In this document: in pieces, positions 37,056-48,948 of the stretch
How positions within the stretch are numbered: position 1 is the stretch's first letter
How the letters are laid out: each line of letters opens with the position of its first letter
Assembly: GCA_019096065.1 (NCBI GenBank)
Contig: JAGUCH010000003.1
Span: 7,316,001 to 7,380,000 of the forward strand
DNA: 64,000 bases
Reading direction: 5' to 3'
Source: Paracyclopina nana
Lineage: Eukaryota > Arthropoda > Copepoda > Cyclopoida > Cyclopettidae
Program-made: the position numbers and the translations under genes
Notes under the pieces: generated by a model
The model's database searches: none
What the model was told of the DNA's origin: nothing
Seen by the model: the letters and a program-made list of their open reading frames with translations, nothing else

Positions 37056-37352
37056 ACATTTTTGTCAGCTTCGTGACGGTTCTGAATCCCTAAATTACTT
37101 TTAAATCCTAAAATTTCATTGATTTTATCTGGAAAAGAGCCCTAAAAAAGATAACTCAGTTGCAGGTCAAACCTTGCGGTCAATTGTGCGCGCACGCTAG
37201 TTTCCACGTAGCAAGACAAGAACTCAACATTCGCAGGGTTACCAGATATTTTGAACCACTTTTTGACTAAATGTTTCAAAAAAGCGCTAAAAGTCGAATT
37301 TGGCTTGAAATTGAACAGATGTTACTTTTTTATTCCTTTTTTGGAACTTTTA

Positions 37353-37694
37353 GGGCTCCCAATTCCACATATTTCTGCCGCCAATTTTGAAGAATGATCA
37401 TTAAATGGGGTCTGATTATCATTATAGCCGTAATAGCTATATGCCATTAATGTCAAACAAAAGTTATAGAATCCTAAATGTAGGGAAAATTGGCTGGTCT
37501 ACTGTTTTCCCTCATGGAAACTGTTTCAGACAAATTTTTAAGACGAATTTCTACCTTTTTCTACCAAATTTCACGAATTTGAGCTATTTTCATGGCTAAG
37601 AAACTCCTGAAAAGAAGCTGAAAGTTGGTGGCAAATGAGAATTGTCGATTTGGCAGAATTTATCATGTCAAACCACTTCTGAACCACCGTACAG
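37353..37694. mobile_element. Diverged, left-truncated copy B of the CACAGTG-ended element
   Basis: Shares a run of blocks in the same order with 28772-29129, including AATGGGGTCTGATT, GTCAAACAAAAGTTATAGAA, CTACTGTTTTCCCTCATGGA and GAATTTGAGCTATTTT. Identity is about 80 percent by eye. The right end reads CTGAACCACCGTA where copy A reads TTGAACCACTGTG. The left terminus is not recognisable. Confidence 0.6.
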
Positions 37695-37758
37695 TTAGTA
37701 CACTGGCAAAGTGCAGACCTTTCACGCGGTAGTCCCGGGTTCGAATCCCAGTAAAGTC
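37692..37758 (+). pseudogene. Degenerate tRNA-Glu-like sequence (SINE head or tRNA pseudogene)
   Basis: Contains a perfect B box GGTTCGAATCC (37738-37748), a nearly complete T stem and a loop CTTTCAC that would place anticodon TTC. The anticodon stem and acceptor stem do not pair, and the A box is poor. It is followed by a T7 run (37759-37765) suitable as a Pol III terminator. It abuts the right end of transposon copy B. Confidence 0.5.
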
Positions 37759-37765
37759 TTTTTTT

Positions 37766-40700
37766 AATTGAAGAAGAATTCAAGTTGCCTACTGTACAAT
37801 AATGGATATTATTTCTTCACGTGTGACGAAAAAAGTCATTATTGTACGGTAGATGCGAGCGCACGCCAAATCTCAGCAAAATACAGAGATTTTCACTTCA
37901 CTGCCGTATGTAGTGAACCCACCGCCAAGTTGACAAAAATGTCCGTTTTTGTTATGCAATTTTTGAGCTATCATTCGACGTGGCAAAAAGGCCATTTGTA
38001 AATAAATATATCCTCAAATGCGGGCACATTTTGAAGCATATCGACTTTTTTCCTGCATCAGAACTCAGACATGGAAGGCTTAAAATTCGTTCTGGACTGA
38101 AATACCCGCTAAGACCGCTTGCTAAACATCAGCATAACCCCACTGGTACCAAACAATGGATTTATTTTTTGCCCGTATTTTGCATATGGATGAAATCCCC
38201 TATTTAATTGTATGCAAGAGTTGAGCAAAAAACTTGATCTGCGTCACAATGGACCTATTTTTTGTGGTGCCTAAAAAATGTAATTGAAAATCCCCATTTC
38301 AGTTTGAGTTATGCCGCCATAGAGTGAAGATCAGCCTTCTTTTAAAAATGAAGCCATATTTGGCCTCTATCGTCATATGTGGAAAGTTTTGCATTCAAGT
38401 TTTTCGTGTCAGTTAGCTAGGTGCTGAAAAAAGTTGGACTCACTGCATCAACATTTTCTAGCATCGTAAGCAGGAGAGGTAAATATGAAGTAATTTATGA
38501 GCATGTTTTCCACCCATTCCTATGATGGCTTTCTTGCTCTGAAATTAAGCAAAAAGACCCTTCCTTACAGAAAGAAAGCACCCAACAAAGTTTTGGCATT
38601 TCAAAGTTTCACGTGGTCCGCAAAACTATCGAAAAAAATGAATCATAACTGGAGGGCTAATTTTGGCATGGTCAGCAGTAAAGGCCTTTTTTGCAAAATA
38701 CTCTAGTTCTTAATACTACATTGGAATTTTAAAAAGGAAAAGAAAAACATTTTCAGCTCGGATTAGATTCATTTGAATCTCTCGCAGCCTCGTTACCTAA
38801 TTAAAACTCAATTGTCAAGTTTTAGTACAGTTGATACATTTTAGCAGCCACTTTCTGGTGTTTTTGTGTGCTCTGCCGTTGAGCTGTGCTTCAAAAACGT
38901 TCTCAATTCAATTAAGAAGGGACTGAAATGAGTGAGAGATAGGGCGCGCGATTTTTGCCTGTCAAAATGTGGTTTTGTGACTTTATCTTTGCATCTGTTT
39001 CTCTATTGTACGCAAATGAACAGCCAGCCAACATCGTCCGATATTGAGTTACCAAGAACGTGACTAGATCGTTATAAAAGTTGGCTGACGAAGCCATGTA
39101 AAAATGCCACTTTTCGGTTGTTCAAAGTGGATGCAAAAATTTCGTTAATTTTCGCCTGACTAGGCACAAACTATACACTGATTCGGGAGCTTCTTGAACA
39201 AACACATGCAAATGGAATAGTGAAGAGAAGGGGGCTGCTGCTTCGAGTCCCGCTCAACTGCCAAAATGTATTCGTATCATGAAAGATGTCTGGCAGATCC
39301 AGCATGAAAATTACAACTCGTGTCAGATGAGCATGGCCTCGAAAGTTGTGCCAGGCTGCTGGACCCACCATCATTCGTCTTTCTCCCCCTTTGCTTTGCC
39401 TTTGGTGGTACTAGCTGCTGCTCCAAAACTAACTGCAAAGAAGTCTGGGAGAGAAGCTGGAGCTTTCAGTCCAGTGGACATCGAGAGTGTTGGTCTTCCT
39501 CTTCGCAAGGGAGCAACACAGCCTCAATTTCCTCGCGAGAAAGGAAAGGGAGGGGGAATTTTCACTCAAAGGGGCCGTCACCCCATTGGACACAGCTGTG
39601 CCACGTTGGAATGATTTTTGCTATAGTAAATATTACCTTCGCCGTCTTCAAAGCGTTGGGTGCGTGGCAGAAGAAGAAGTTGTAAATCTAAATTAAGCTG
39701 CGTGAGTCATCCCGGCAGTGGCAGCCCTTTGCTTGTCCATAAATTCAAGGGGAGGGGGGATTTTGTGTACTAGCACCATGCGCGCGTCCATTAAATGGGA
39801 TTCCAAATTGTTGTTGTGCATCAATGCTCCCAGTGGTGGTGGTGGCTAGTTTCGTTCGGAAAAGACTCCTCCTACTTTCAGCTATCTAAAATCAATACTT
39901 TCCACTGGAGCTCTTGCTTGGACTCTGTTTTGACTCTCACGTAAGTGAGCAGGGCTAGCTGTGTGAGTTGGAAGGCAGAAAGTTCTCAAGGATGATATAT
40001 GGATGCGTATCTATTTTTTTGGCTCCATCCTAGCTGCTGCTAGTATGCCAGCCCCTGCTGACAACGGGGATAAAGCAAAACATTTTTGCATAAGCAGTTG
40101 ACATGCAAATGAAGCCTGATACTAACCTAGCTCACATTTATCCCCAGAAGGGTTGCAACTAGGGTTGCATAAATATTTGGAGCAAAAAACGAACTAAAGC
40201 AACTTTTTCTTACAAGCGCTCTCTAATCCCATAGAAGATAGAAAGTTGAAACGAGCCGAGGTGCAAGCTTGATTGGGGAAATAGCTCATCTGTGGAAAAT
40301 AAAAATCATCAGTAGAGGAGCAATTTGTGTTGGTAGGTGAGAAAGCCATATTTCGAACGTAGGGCTTGCTTTTTAGGCGCAATGTGTATCGAAAAGGAAT
40401 TTTTCAATTTCCTCGTTTGCTGCGGCCTCAAAATTCTAATGCTTCCTTGATGGAGTTTATTTATGGTTAGACTACCAAGAAAAGGGACTTGTGAGTCCCT
40501 CAGCACCAAAAGGGGCTTTAGGTCTTTGGAGGATTCGTCTCGGTCGAGGGATGATAGAAAGCTGGGCTGGAAATTTATTTTGCTTTTGGTCATGATTTCT
40601 TCAGCTCTTTTTTGACGAGAAATTTCTCTCGGGGATTGAGGAAGAAGTTCAATGCAAATTAATTCAGGTAATCTTCCACTTACTCTCTCCGTTTCTCTAC

Positions 40701-43700
40701 CCTTCCTGCCTAGCATTACAAATCACAATTGAAAGTTGGGGAGAAAGCTTCGTTCACGCACCGTGAGGCTCTAATGAACTAATTCAGAAATCAATAAAAA
40801 GGTTTACCATTTTGTACTATGGATAGTATGCTTAGAATTGAGGTAAATGATTGTGTGTAGCAAAGTCTGAATTTTTTTCGAGTGTGCTCACGAGTTGGCT
40901 TAGTACGGTCTAATCTGATGCAAGTTGATACGATTGTTTATCAAATCCCGCAAGGAAGAGATTATTCATCAAGTTTGAGAAGGGATCTGAGATCCACAAT
41001 GGACAATGCAATGGCGCTGGTATGCTATCTCGAAAGTTAGGCTCTTTCATGGATACCAAGATGACGCTCAGCAACAACCAACTTCTACTTTATCCTTTGT
41101 TGTTTTAACTTAATGAAAATGCTATCAGATAATTGAGCTACTTTGTTGCCAGTCTTCCAAGCAGGGTACTAATTTGGGTTCCTTTTTATTACGCCACGAC
41201 CTAAAAGACTTTATTGAATTTGATCAAATTCTACTTTAGACACTGAAACTGTCATCAAATTGTCGCTGCAATATCATAGTGTATTTGTGTTTCTTTGTTC
41301 GTGCCATTTGAAAAATTGTCGCCGCATGAAAAGCTCAGTAGTAGTAATGATATGACTTTTCACTTCGTCTGGCTGTAATTTATTCATTACAATAAAAAGC
41401 CCCCATTTTTTCTGGTCAAAGCAGTTTGAATACCATGTGAGCTATTCAAATTAGACGATACTTATGCAATCCTTTGAAAGAGAGAGGGAGAGTCGCCAAA
41501 AAATGTGCACAAAAGCATGTTTTTATAATTGAGTAGTTCAACGTGAAATTGAAGGGAGTGAAATTTGACTGACATGTGCAAAAAAGGAATTGAAATGATA
41601 TTTTGAGCATGTTATTGAATGTAAAGACTGGGATCTGTTCTCTTGGCCGTGTGCTGCTGCGTCTGGAAATGGAAAGGGGGCAACATCATGGTTTGGTCCT
41701 CCCTTCTCCTCAGACCATTCCCCTTTGGCAGTTTCAAAGACGAGCCATTTTGGGGCCGTTTGAATTTCATCGACAACATCAGCACCAACGCTTAAACCTC
41801 TAAGAAAATCTCGTACGCAGTTTTACTTTTTGCAATGTAGAAAAAGCTGAAAAAAAGCCAATCTTTTTACGAAGTACATTTATACATATACAGTATATGA
41901 GAAAATATACTGTATTTCCCATTTCAGCTTTTGATCTTCTTTGTCAAGGACTACAATTTTGGCTTGGTGTAGAAGTTAATTTTGAATTCGCTGGTCCCTA
42001 GTGATGCACTCCACATGTGTATATAGATGATGGTAAAGGGTTTGGCCGATGGCTCCCTTCTTCCTCATGTAGCCAAGAAGAGTGGATCCTTCTCCTGCTC
42101 TCTCTCCCCAACATTCTATACACCACCATGGAACTTCAGCAACAAAACTTTGACTCAAAAAATGACCCTGCAAAAAGCCTCATGGAGGGCTGCAGTGCCA
42201 AAAATGCGAACGAAACTCCATGCTTAAACTGAAATCACCGCGACTTTTCCAGTGCGAGCTCCCAATGTGTTCCAACATGGCTGGCGAGCTCGAAAGCTGA
42301 CAGCAGGAACTCGACCGGAATGCAAATGGGATCCAATATTCTCCCAGGACCATGGAGAGGACACACAGCATTACGTCCGGTCGGTTTCAAGAAGTTCTAC
42401 CGTATACCATAGTGATATGTAGTAGCTCAGAATCAAAACTCACGAAAGAAGCAGGAATGCCTTTTGTGCTAACTTTAGCTTTCATTATTGTAGATGCTAT
42501 GACATCAATCCTCAAAAGTACTACAAATTATACTTGCTAGCATGAATCATTCCTGGAGCCAAACACGTAAAAAGTAATTTACTTCCCTCTAATTGCCAAG
42601 GGCAAAGTTCGAAGTGGAAAAATTAAAAACAACGGGATACTATCTGATTAATTAACAGCTCATTACTATTAGCGGGAGCATTTAACTCCACTCTGAGTCT
42701 ATTAATAGGGTGCACCACCATCATCTTAATAGCAGCAGAAGAAGAGAGGCATTTGTTCGTTAATGTGACACTTGTGGAGTCTTTTCGTGTTGAATTTTAA
42801 CTAGGGGCACTTTGTGAAAGCCAAGAAAGTCTCGCTCGCTCTCGCACCAGTAACCGTACACCACATGGCCACAGTTCACACAGGGCCAGTGACGCTTTAT
42901 TTCGTCCGGTTTGATTTTTCTGTCAAATAGAAGCTGCTACAATGGCGCTCCAAATTAATAGCAAAATTTGACTTTTTGGCCTCCCAAAACTTCCAAGGTT
43001 GCAAAATGTAGCAGCTAAATTCAACTGGAATCATGTATTTGAGTGTCAGAGAGACTCTTAAGCCATGAATTTCGGTGATCCATGCTGATCCAAGAAAGTA
43101 CAGCATATTTTGTTTTAATTTTGTTCAAGTAAGTGAACAGCTTTTTTGAGGCCAATTTTGGGGCATTTACTATCAGGCAAAATCAACTGCAAATGCTTGA
43201 ATAATTTCAGTAAGATCAAAAATCATACAGAAATACAAATTGTTATAGGTATCCAGCTTAGAACAGGTTGTTTGTCACCATTTTCTTTGCCATACTTTTT
43301 GGCTGCTTTTTTCCAAGTTTTTACTTGATCTCAAAATCAGGCATTTATGATCAGCTGAACTGAGCTCATATGTCTCTGCTGAGTGAATTTGGATTAGTTG
43401 GACCATAAACTAAGCGTTAAAGCAAAAAAAGTTGAAAAATACTGATTTCCGATTTTGGCCAAAACGGACAAAATGAAGCCTCCCTGGCCTAGTGTGCAGT
43501 TTGAATTAATTACCTCCATCATAGAATGAAGTAGTGTTTGGCCATCCAGATGGCAGCACCAACCAGCTCAAAAAGAGCGGAGAAGGTGTCGAGAAAGCAT
43601 GATGCTTTCCAAAACTCGCCTCTGGACGTCGGAGGCCAGTTGTCGAGGGGTCCAAAATGGCGAGCAGCATCTGGAGCGCGAGTAGAAAGTTGGAAAGCAG

Positions 43701-46497
43701 CTCGCGCGATCGATGCCCAAAGTTATTGCCCGAAGCCGGCCATTGGCTCTTGGACGCGGTCACGTGACCTCAGCCATTGGTCTGCAAGGTCTACGCCCCC
43801 GGGACCTGCACAAGATCTTGGTCATAATGGTCACAGCTAGCTAAAGCTAGCTTGCTCTCTCCCTCTCTCTCTTTCCTGAGCTAGAGCGGCTTAATGCCCT
43901 TCTCCGGGCTCCAACTTGAGGCAAAACTTTTCTTGGCCCTCTTCTACTTAGAATGGCTGCACTAAAATGCATTATAAAATTAAAGCCCTCTCCACCATGT
44001 CCGATATTGAAAATGGGCACTGCGAAAAAGGAGGCTGGCGCTCAAAGTTTTGCCTCACACGATTGAACCTTTAGAAACTTGGGTAGCCATGTCTTTGACA
44101 CACAGAAGAAACTAGGAGGTTATCTCCCAAGTACATTTTTAATTAGCAGCCATTCTTTTTATGCTCATTAGCGAACAAATTGCCTACATGTTGCTTTGGA
44201 AGTACAAGGCACTAAATTCTTATCTAACGAGTCGTTGGTCGAGAGGAAAATTCTATTGCCATACTATTCAGTAATTTTGTTGAACACTGTCCTTTTAATG
44301 GCGAATGGAGGTTATAAATAAGAAACTAGAAGGACATGAAATCACCAAGAAATGCAAATTCGAAATCATACGAATTCAAATATGATTCGAGTAAAATATT
44401 TCATAAAAGCTTACTTTAAAAATAAAGGTTTATGAAGATAGGTATTAGATTTTTTTTATTATTCAACTTTCATTCCCTCGACCCAAGACAGTGCAGTAAC
44501 TTTTGCTATGTTTTTTAGTCTAATAACATTTTTGGGATTATAAACATTTGCTCTAAAAATCCGTATCCAGTATCCTTGCACGTAATAGCAGTAATATGTC
44601 AAAAGCCGAAGTAATAATCTTTGGCAAGTTTTTGATGGCGGTAGAAAGTAGACCATATATTTTAAGGAAAACCAAGATGATCTATAGTAATAAGGTGAGT
44701 TCTTGTCGCTGCTTTACTATAGCACACAGTCTGACTGAGCTGTGGTAGGCTTCAAGACAAAATTTCAATAGAATTCTGTGGATTTCACTTCCAAAAATTT
44801 CCATAACCAGCCTTAAATTATCAAAAAGTGCCCAAATTGCATACTTTTTTAAAAAAGACAGAACTTATCTAGGAGCTCTGTTGAAGACGCGTGAGATTAG
44901 CCTGCTTGCCTCCATGACTGACACGTCACTTGAGCTCACGCGCTATGTAGTAAGAACTACTAGCGCCACCTAGGCTAAGACAAACAGATTTGGTGATTTT
45001 AGCATGCAAAACTTGCGTCAAGAACTCACTTACGAGACCCCCCTGAGGAAAACAAGGTCTTACCTTTAATGGCATGTTCATCTTCTCTAATTTTTACGTA
45101 GCTTTCTTGGCTTACCTTACGGAAAAAAGGTGTCTTGGCCCCACGAATTTCCACTAGCTGTCGTAGCTTGCAAGTTGCAAAACTGGTCTTTAATCAGCGG
45201 TGCCCCTAGGATCAACTAAATTAATGCAACTTTCGGACGAATTCCCGGAAATCATGGACCTAGCAGAATGTTTTGGTCAGCCCTAGCAAGCCCGCTTTGC
45301 TTGCAGTAAGACTCCTACTAAACAAAGTTTAGAAGGTTACCTTTGGTAAATCAAAATGAAAAGTGAATTAGTCAACCCCAGCTAGCCTGCTCTAGAGCCC
45401 TTGATTTTGATGAGAGTATCTCGTTCTCAACAATAGCTGAACTTTTTTTTGAAAAAATTTTACTAAGGTACAGCTCAAACTACAGCTCCGATCGCAACGA
45501 AATTTTGAGGAGTTCATAGTTTCTCGGTACGATTACCAAACACCAAATAAAAAATAGCATAACATAATATAATAAACGGTGGAACAAAAAAGGGCAGATG
45601 TCGTGCTACCGTAGGCCGGCCGGCTGTTTTTTGGAACTGAGTTTTGAGATAAGACAAAAGTATCATAACATTGATACGCCATCAAGTGACATCACTGAAG
45701 CAATACTTGGGATTTGTTTACACAACCGTGCTACTTTTTATGAGGCTTAAATACAAAACCAAGAATCAAAATAATCTGCAGACTTCTCATTTAGCGTGCC
45801 AAAAAACTTGCTCTATTATTTTTCAAAATTTTCTAAATGTAAGAGAACTTGTAGCCGACAAGAAACTACAAAAATAGCTAATGAAAACAAAAATTGTCCT
45901 AAGATCGGTCTTTTTTTAATCCTTTTCCTGATAGACGATGCAAACGATCCAAAATTCCGGCGCACTTGTTTGTTTATTCAAGAAAGAGTTATCACTTTCG
46001 AGCAGCAAAATCGGGCATTCTTTTTCAAAATAAGCATTCATCTCAGTATTTTTTTAGCAAAACAAACCAGTGAATATTTTATCTGGTAGCACTGAATTTT
46101 GAATCGACTACTCCCTAATCCCAAAAGTTTCAACTTTCCGTCCGCTAGGCGTGCTACTTGCATTTGTTATTGTTATGTCACTATTGTCAAATACCCGTTG
46201 TCGATGAACTGGGCATAAAAACTGAAATTACTTACCGGGCGACGTTGCTGGAATATTCTAAGTGTTATTTTGTAAATCAACCATCGCCAATTGAAAGTCT
46301 TTTGTGTGCACTTACTAAAGTGGGAATATCAGTATTTCAGTTTTACTCAGTCATTTTAACGACTTTTACTGTTGATCAACTCCGCGAGCGATTTTTTAAA
46401 AGGTTTCGAGAATGTAAATAAAAAAGTCGCGAAAGTTCCGACGTCAAAGTGGAAGCGGGAAATCAAAACAAATACGAAGTCACTAAACGCAAGAAAC
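37766..46497. other. Intergenic desert, right part, up to the BRCC36 start
   Basis: No supported genes. The longest open frame is a 135-codon minus-strand frame at 40309-40716 with no family resemblance. A small AT-rich palindrome lies at about 41889-41914 (TACAGTATAT ... ATATACTGTA). AGCGCCACCTA recurs at 44962-44972 beside a GCGTGAG/CTCACGC inverted pair. The last few hundred bases before 46498 must hold the BRCC36 promoter, but I see no clear TATA box. Confidence 0.4.
44962..44972 (-). promoter_or_regulatory. CTCF-core-like word (TAGGTGGCGCT on minus)
   Basis: Exact copy of the 11-mer also present at 14536-14546 and 19722-19732, all with the same orientation and with unrelated flanks. AGGTGGCGC resembles the CTCF core known from Drosophila and vertebrates. 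This is motif similarity only. Confidence 0.3.
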
Positions 46498-47389
46498 ATG
46501 GATCTCTGCCTCAAAATCAATTCTGACGTGTACCGAGCTTGTTTCCAGCATGCTCTGACAACAAGCAGTGAAGAAGTCATGGGTTTGCTTCTCGGTGAAA
46601 CGAATTATGACGAGCGCCATGACAAAACTCATTTGGAGATCCTTGGCATTCGCATCGACAGAAGGTTGGACAAAAAACCAGATCGTGTCGAAATTTCGCC
46701 TGAGCAAATGGTAAACATCTGCCAGTGTTTTTCTGGAAGATGAGAATGTCTTTTTTCAGGTAGAAGCAGCTGAAGCTGCCGAGAAATTGAGCCAGAGTCT
46801 GGAAAGGCCCAACATTCGAGTCATAGGGTGGTACCACTCTCATCCGAATATCACTATTTGGCCCTCTCACGTGGATTTACGCACCCAATACAACTTTCAA
46901 ACCATGGACAAGCACTTCCTTGGACTGATCTTTTCCGTATTTGATGTGGAGAAGAGCAAGCATAGCCACAGCTTCCAAATGGTTGCCTTTCAAGCCGAAG
47001 AGAAATTCTCGAGTGGGTTGGAGCAAGTGCTCATTCCGTTTGAAATTGTCAACACTCCCATGACCAAACACGTTGGGAAAGAAATGGTCCGAATCTCTGA
47101 TATCCTCGCTGAAGAGAACTCTGAGAGCGCTAGTAAAGCTTGGGACAATCCCAATGCTTCCGAGAATCTCCTAGCTCAAGCCAAAATTCACTCAGGTATC
47201 GATTTGAGAACGTCATATTTCTCACTTCCTAATTTGTTTGAAATAGTTGTCCAATCTGGCTACATGGATATCTTAGAAACGATTACTTTGCCAACCATGA
47301 CACAGCTAAAAGTGGAATGCGAGCAAGAGTTCGATTTTGATCATCGACCAAGGAAAGCCCTCGGACTGAAAAAGATACCTAATCAATAA
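46498..47389 (+). CDS. BRCC3: BRCC36-type JAMM deubiquitinase (K63-linked ubiquitin)
   Basis: This is a zinc-dependent isopeptidase that trims Lys63-linked ubiquitin chains. In animals it works in the nuclear BRCA1-A DNA-damage complex and the cytosolic BRISC complex with an Abraxas-type scaffold. Two exons, 46498-46710 and 46760-47389, join in phase 0 over a 49-bp intron and give 280 residues, slightly shorter than human BRCC36. Catalytic features are Glu26 in EEVMG and the JAMM motif HSHPNITIWPSHVD with His97, His99, Ser107 and Asp110. The sequence DRVEISPEQ just before the splice junction is also typical. The ATG at 46498 is the first in frame and its MPN domain begins at once. An AATAAA overlaps the stop (47385-47390) and another lies at 47493-47498. 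The GUCD1-type gene follows in the same direction. Confidence 0.95.
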
Positions 47390-47819
47390 AAAAGGGGAGT
47401 TTCGTGATCCCTAAGTCCAGCTGTTCAAATTGCGCCTTTGCACAAAGCAGAGATAACTAGGACACAACACAAACCAAAACACGTCTATCCAAAATAAAGA
47501 AGAGACATAACGGTAACCGGAGAGCACTCAAGCGGTGGTAATTAGTTTGCTTTCATTAATTCGACCTCGAAAATTGTCATTGAACTTCAACTTTTGACAC
47601 TTTGCCAAACATCATCTTTATTCACGGAGAGCATGCGTACTGTTTCTCTTTGTCCCACTTAAAATTCTGTAACGTCCACGATCGGAATTTGAGCGTCATC
47701 TGCCCGCTGTGCAGTTCCTACTCAGATGATGGCAAAGGAAAGTCAATTTTCAAGACTCATTGTTAACAGGAGCTACGAAAGCTGGCCTTTGTAAACAGCG
47801 TTTTTCCAGGCTCTTGACG
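47390..47819 (+). other. Intergenic spacer between BRCC36 and GUCD1-type genes
   Basis: It holds the BRCC36 3' UTR with AATAAA at 47493-47498 and the 5' region of the next gene. Two candidate acceptors (TTAACAG at 47769 and TTTTCCAG at 47809) suggest the GUCD1-type transcript may begin with a non-coding exon in this spacer. Confidence 0.5.
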
Positions 47820-48939
47820 ATGCCTGCATCTTCGGTGTCGTCGTCCAAGGACTTTGACCATGTTGATTTCATCGCTGATGAGCATAAGCAAAAGTCATCC
47901 CGAGTCGTTCGGTCCTTCGATGAAAACGGGATGTCATTTGCCTGCTGCAGGACAGTGGGGCATACTCAGCAACGGTTCAATTGGGATTGTGGATTGTCAT
48001 GTGTGCTTATGGCTCTGGATGCAGCAGAAGAGTTCGACGCTAAGGAAGAAATAAGCCGGGATATAGAAAAAGTGTGCAAAAGTGAAGGATTTGGGCATTC
48101 GACGTGGACCATTGACCTTTGCTATCTGCTGAAAAATTATGCTCCAGAATTGGCATTTTCCTACACAACCATTACCTTAGGAGTGGATCCTTCATACATG
48201 GACCAAGTAAGAATTTTCTGTTGTTTTGTTTACCTTCTATGAAATTGGCGACCTCGAACTTTCATGAGCTTGACAAATTTCGCTGTGAAAAATGCAGTTA
48301 GCTTTCTAGCTTAACGTAAATCACGTTATCCGGATTATCAACTCGCCGAGCGACATTGAAAAGCACCTTTAATTTCAGGTCTTTTACAACTCGATTCTCA
48401 AGTTGGATTCTGATCGTGTGCAAAAACGCTTCAAAAATGCCAAGTCTTGTGGGATCGACGTGAGTGAACAAAGTGTGGACATAGAGAGGATTATAGAACA
48501 TATAGCCGATTCCGGAACATGCATCGTTCTGACCAACGCCAACATTCTAAGCTGTGAAACATGCAATTTCTTCAACCTTTGTGGAGCAGGAGAAAATGCC
48601 ACCAACACCAGTTGTCTGCTTTTGCGGCACTGTCGAAGCAATGCATATCAAGGTAATTCAGAATGGTCGATTTGAAAATTTGCTCCTTTCAAAACTATCA
48701 TTATAATGATAAGACGTTAATTGCGAAACTTCCTTAAAATAAGAAAATTGAAGCGCATAAACTAATTTTCAGGCCACTACGTTTTGGCAGTGGGGTTTGA
48801 CATTCCGAAAAAGAAAATTTATTACCGAAATCCAACTCTAAGGGACCGTGTGTGCGTGATGTCATTTGACAGATTTGACGAGGCCAGAAATTCCTACGGA
48901 ACGGATAAAGATGTGATATTTGTCTCAGCAGTTGACTAA
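47820..48939 (+). CDS. GUCD1: GUCD1 family protein (guanylyl cyclase domain-containing 1; papain-like fold signature)
   Basis: The exons 47820-48206, 48379-48652 and 48773-48939 (introns of 172 and 120 bp) give 275 residues. Matches to GUCD1 include the QQRFNWDCGLSC block (Cys57, Cys61), TWTIDLCYLL, TLGVD, the central VLTNANILSCETC block, GHYVLAVGF (His222), YYRNPT (Asn240) and the end EARNSYGTDKDVIFV. The family name is historical. The Gln...Cys-Gly, His and Asn arrangement resembles C39-like cysteine peptidases rather than a nucleotide cyclase, and the biochemical role is not established. Start: the ATG at 47820 is the first in frame, but the frame is open back to 47760, so an upstream exon could add residues. 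The 3' end faces FAM161, whose stop codon is 9 bp away. An AATAAA lies at 49104-49109 inside a FAM161 intron. Confidence 0.92.
48818..48823 (-). terminator. Candidate AATAAA signal of the FAM161 gene
   Basis: TTTATT on the plus strand, about 126 bp past the FAM161 stop and inside the last coding exon of the GUCD1-type gene. If used, the two mRNAs overlap in antisense. Confidence 0.4.
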
Positions 48940-48948
48940 GAGGCCAAA

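Noticed and set aside
40309-40716. 135-codon minus-strand frame
   Set aside because: Unrecognisable sequence with no splice or polyadenylation support.
41886-41914. Short palindrome TACAGTATAT...ATATACTGTA
   Set aside because: Too short and AT-rich to separate from chance.
46158-46421. 87-codon frame upstream of BRCC36
   Set aside because: No similarity and no junction that would join it to the BRCC36 start.
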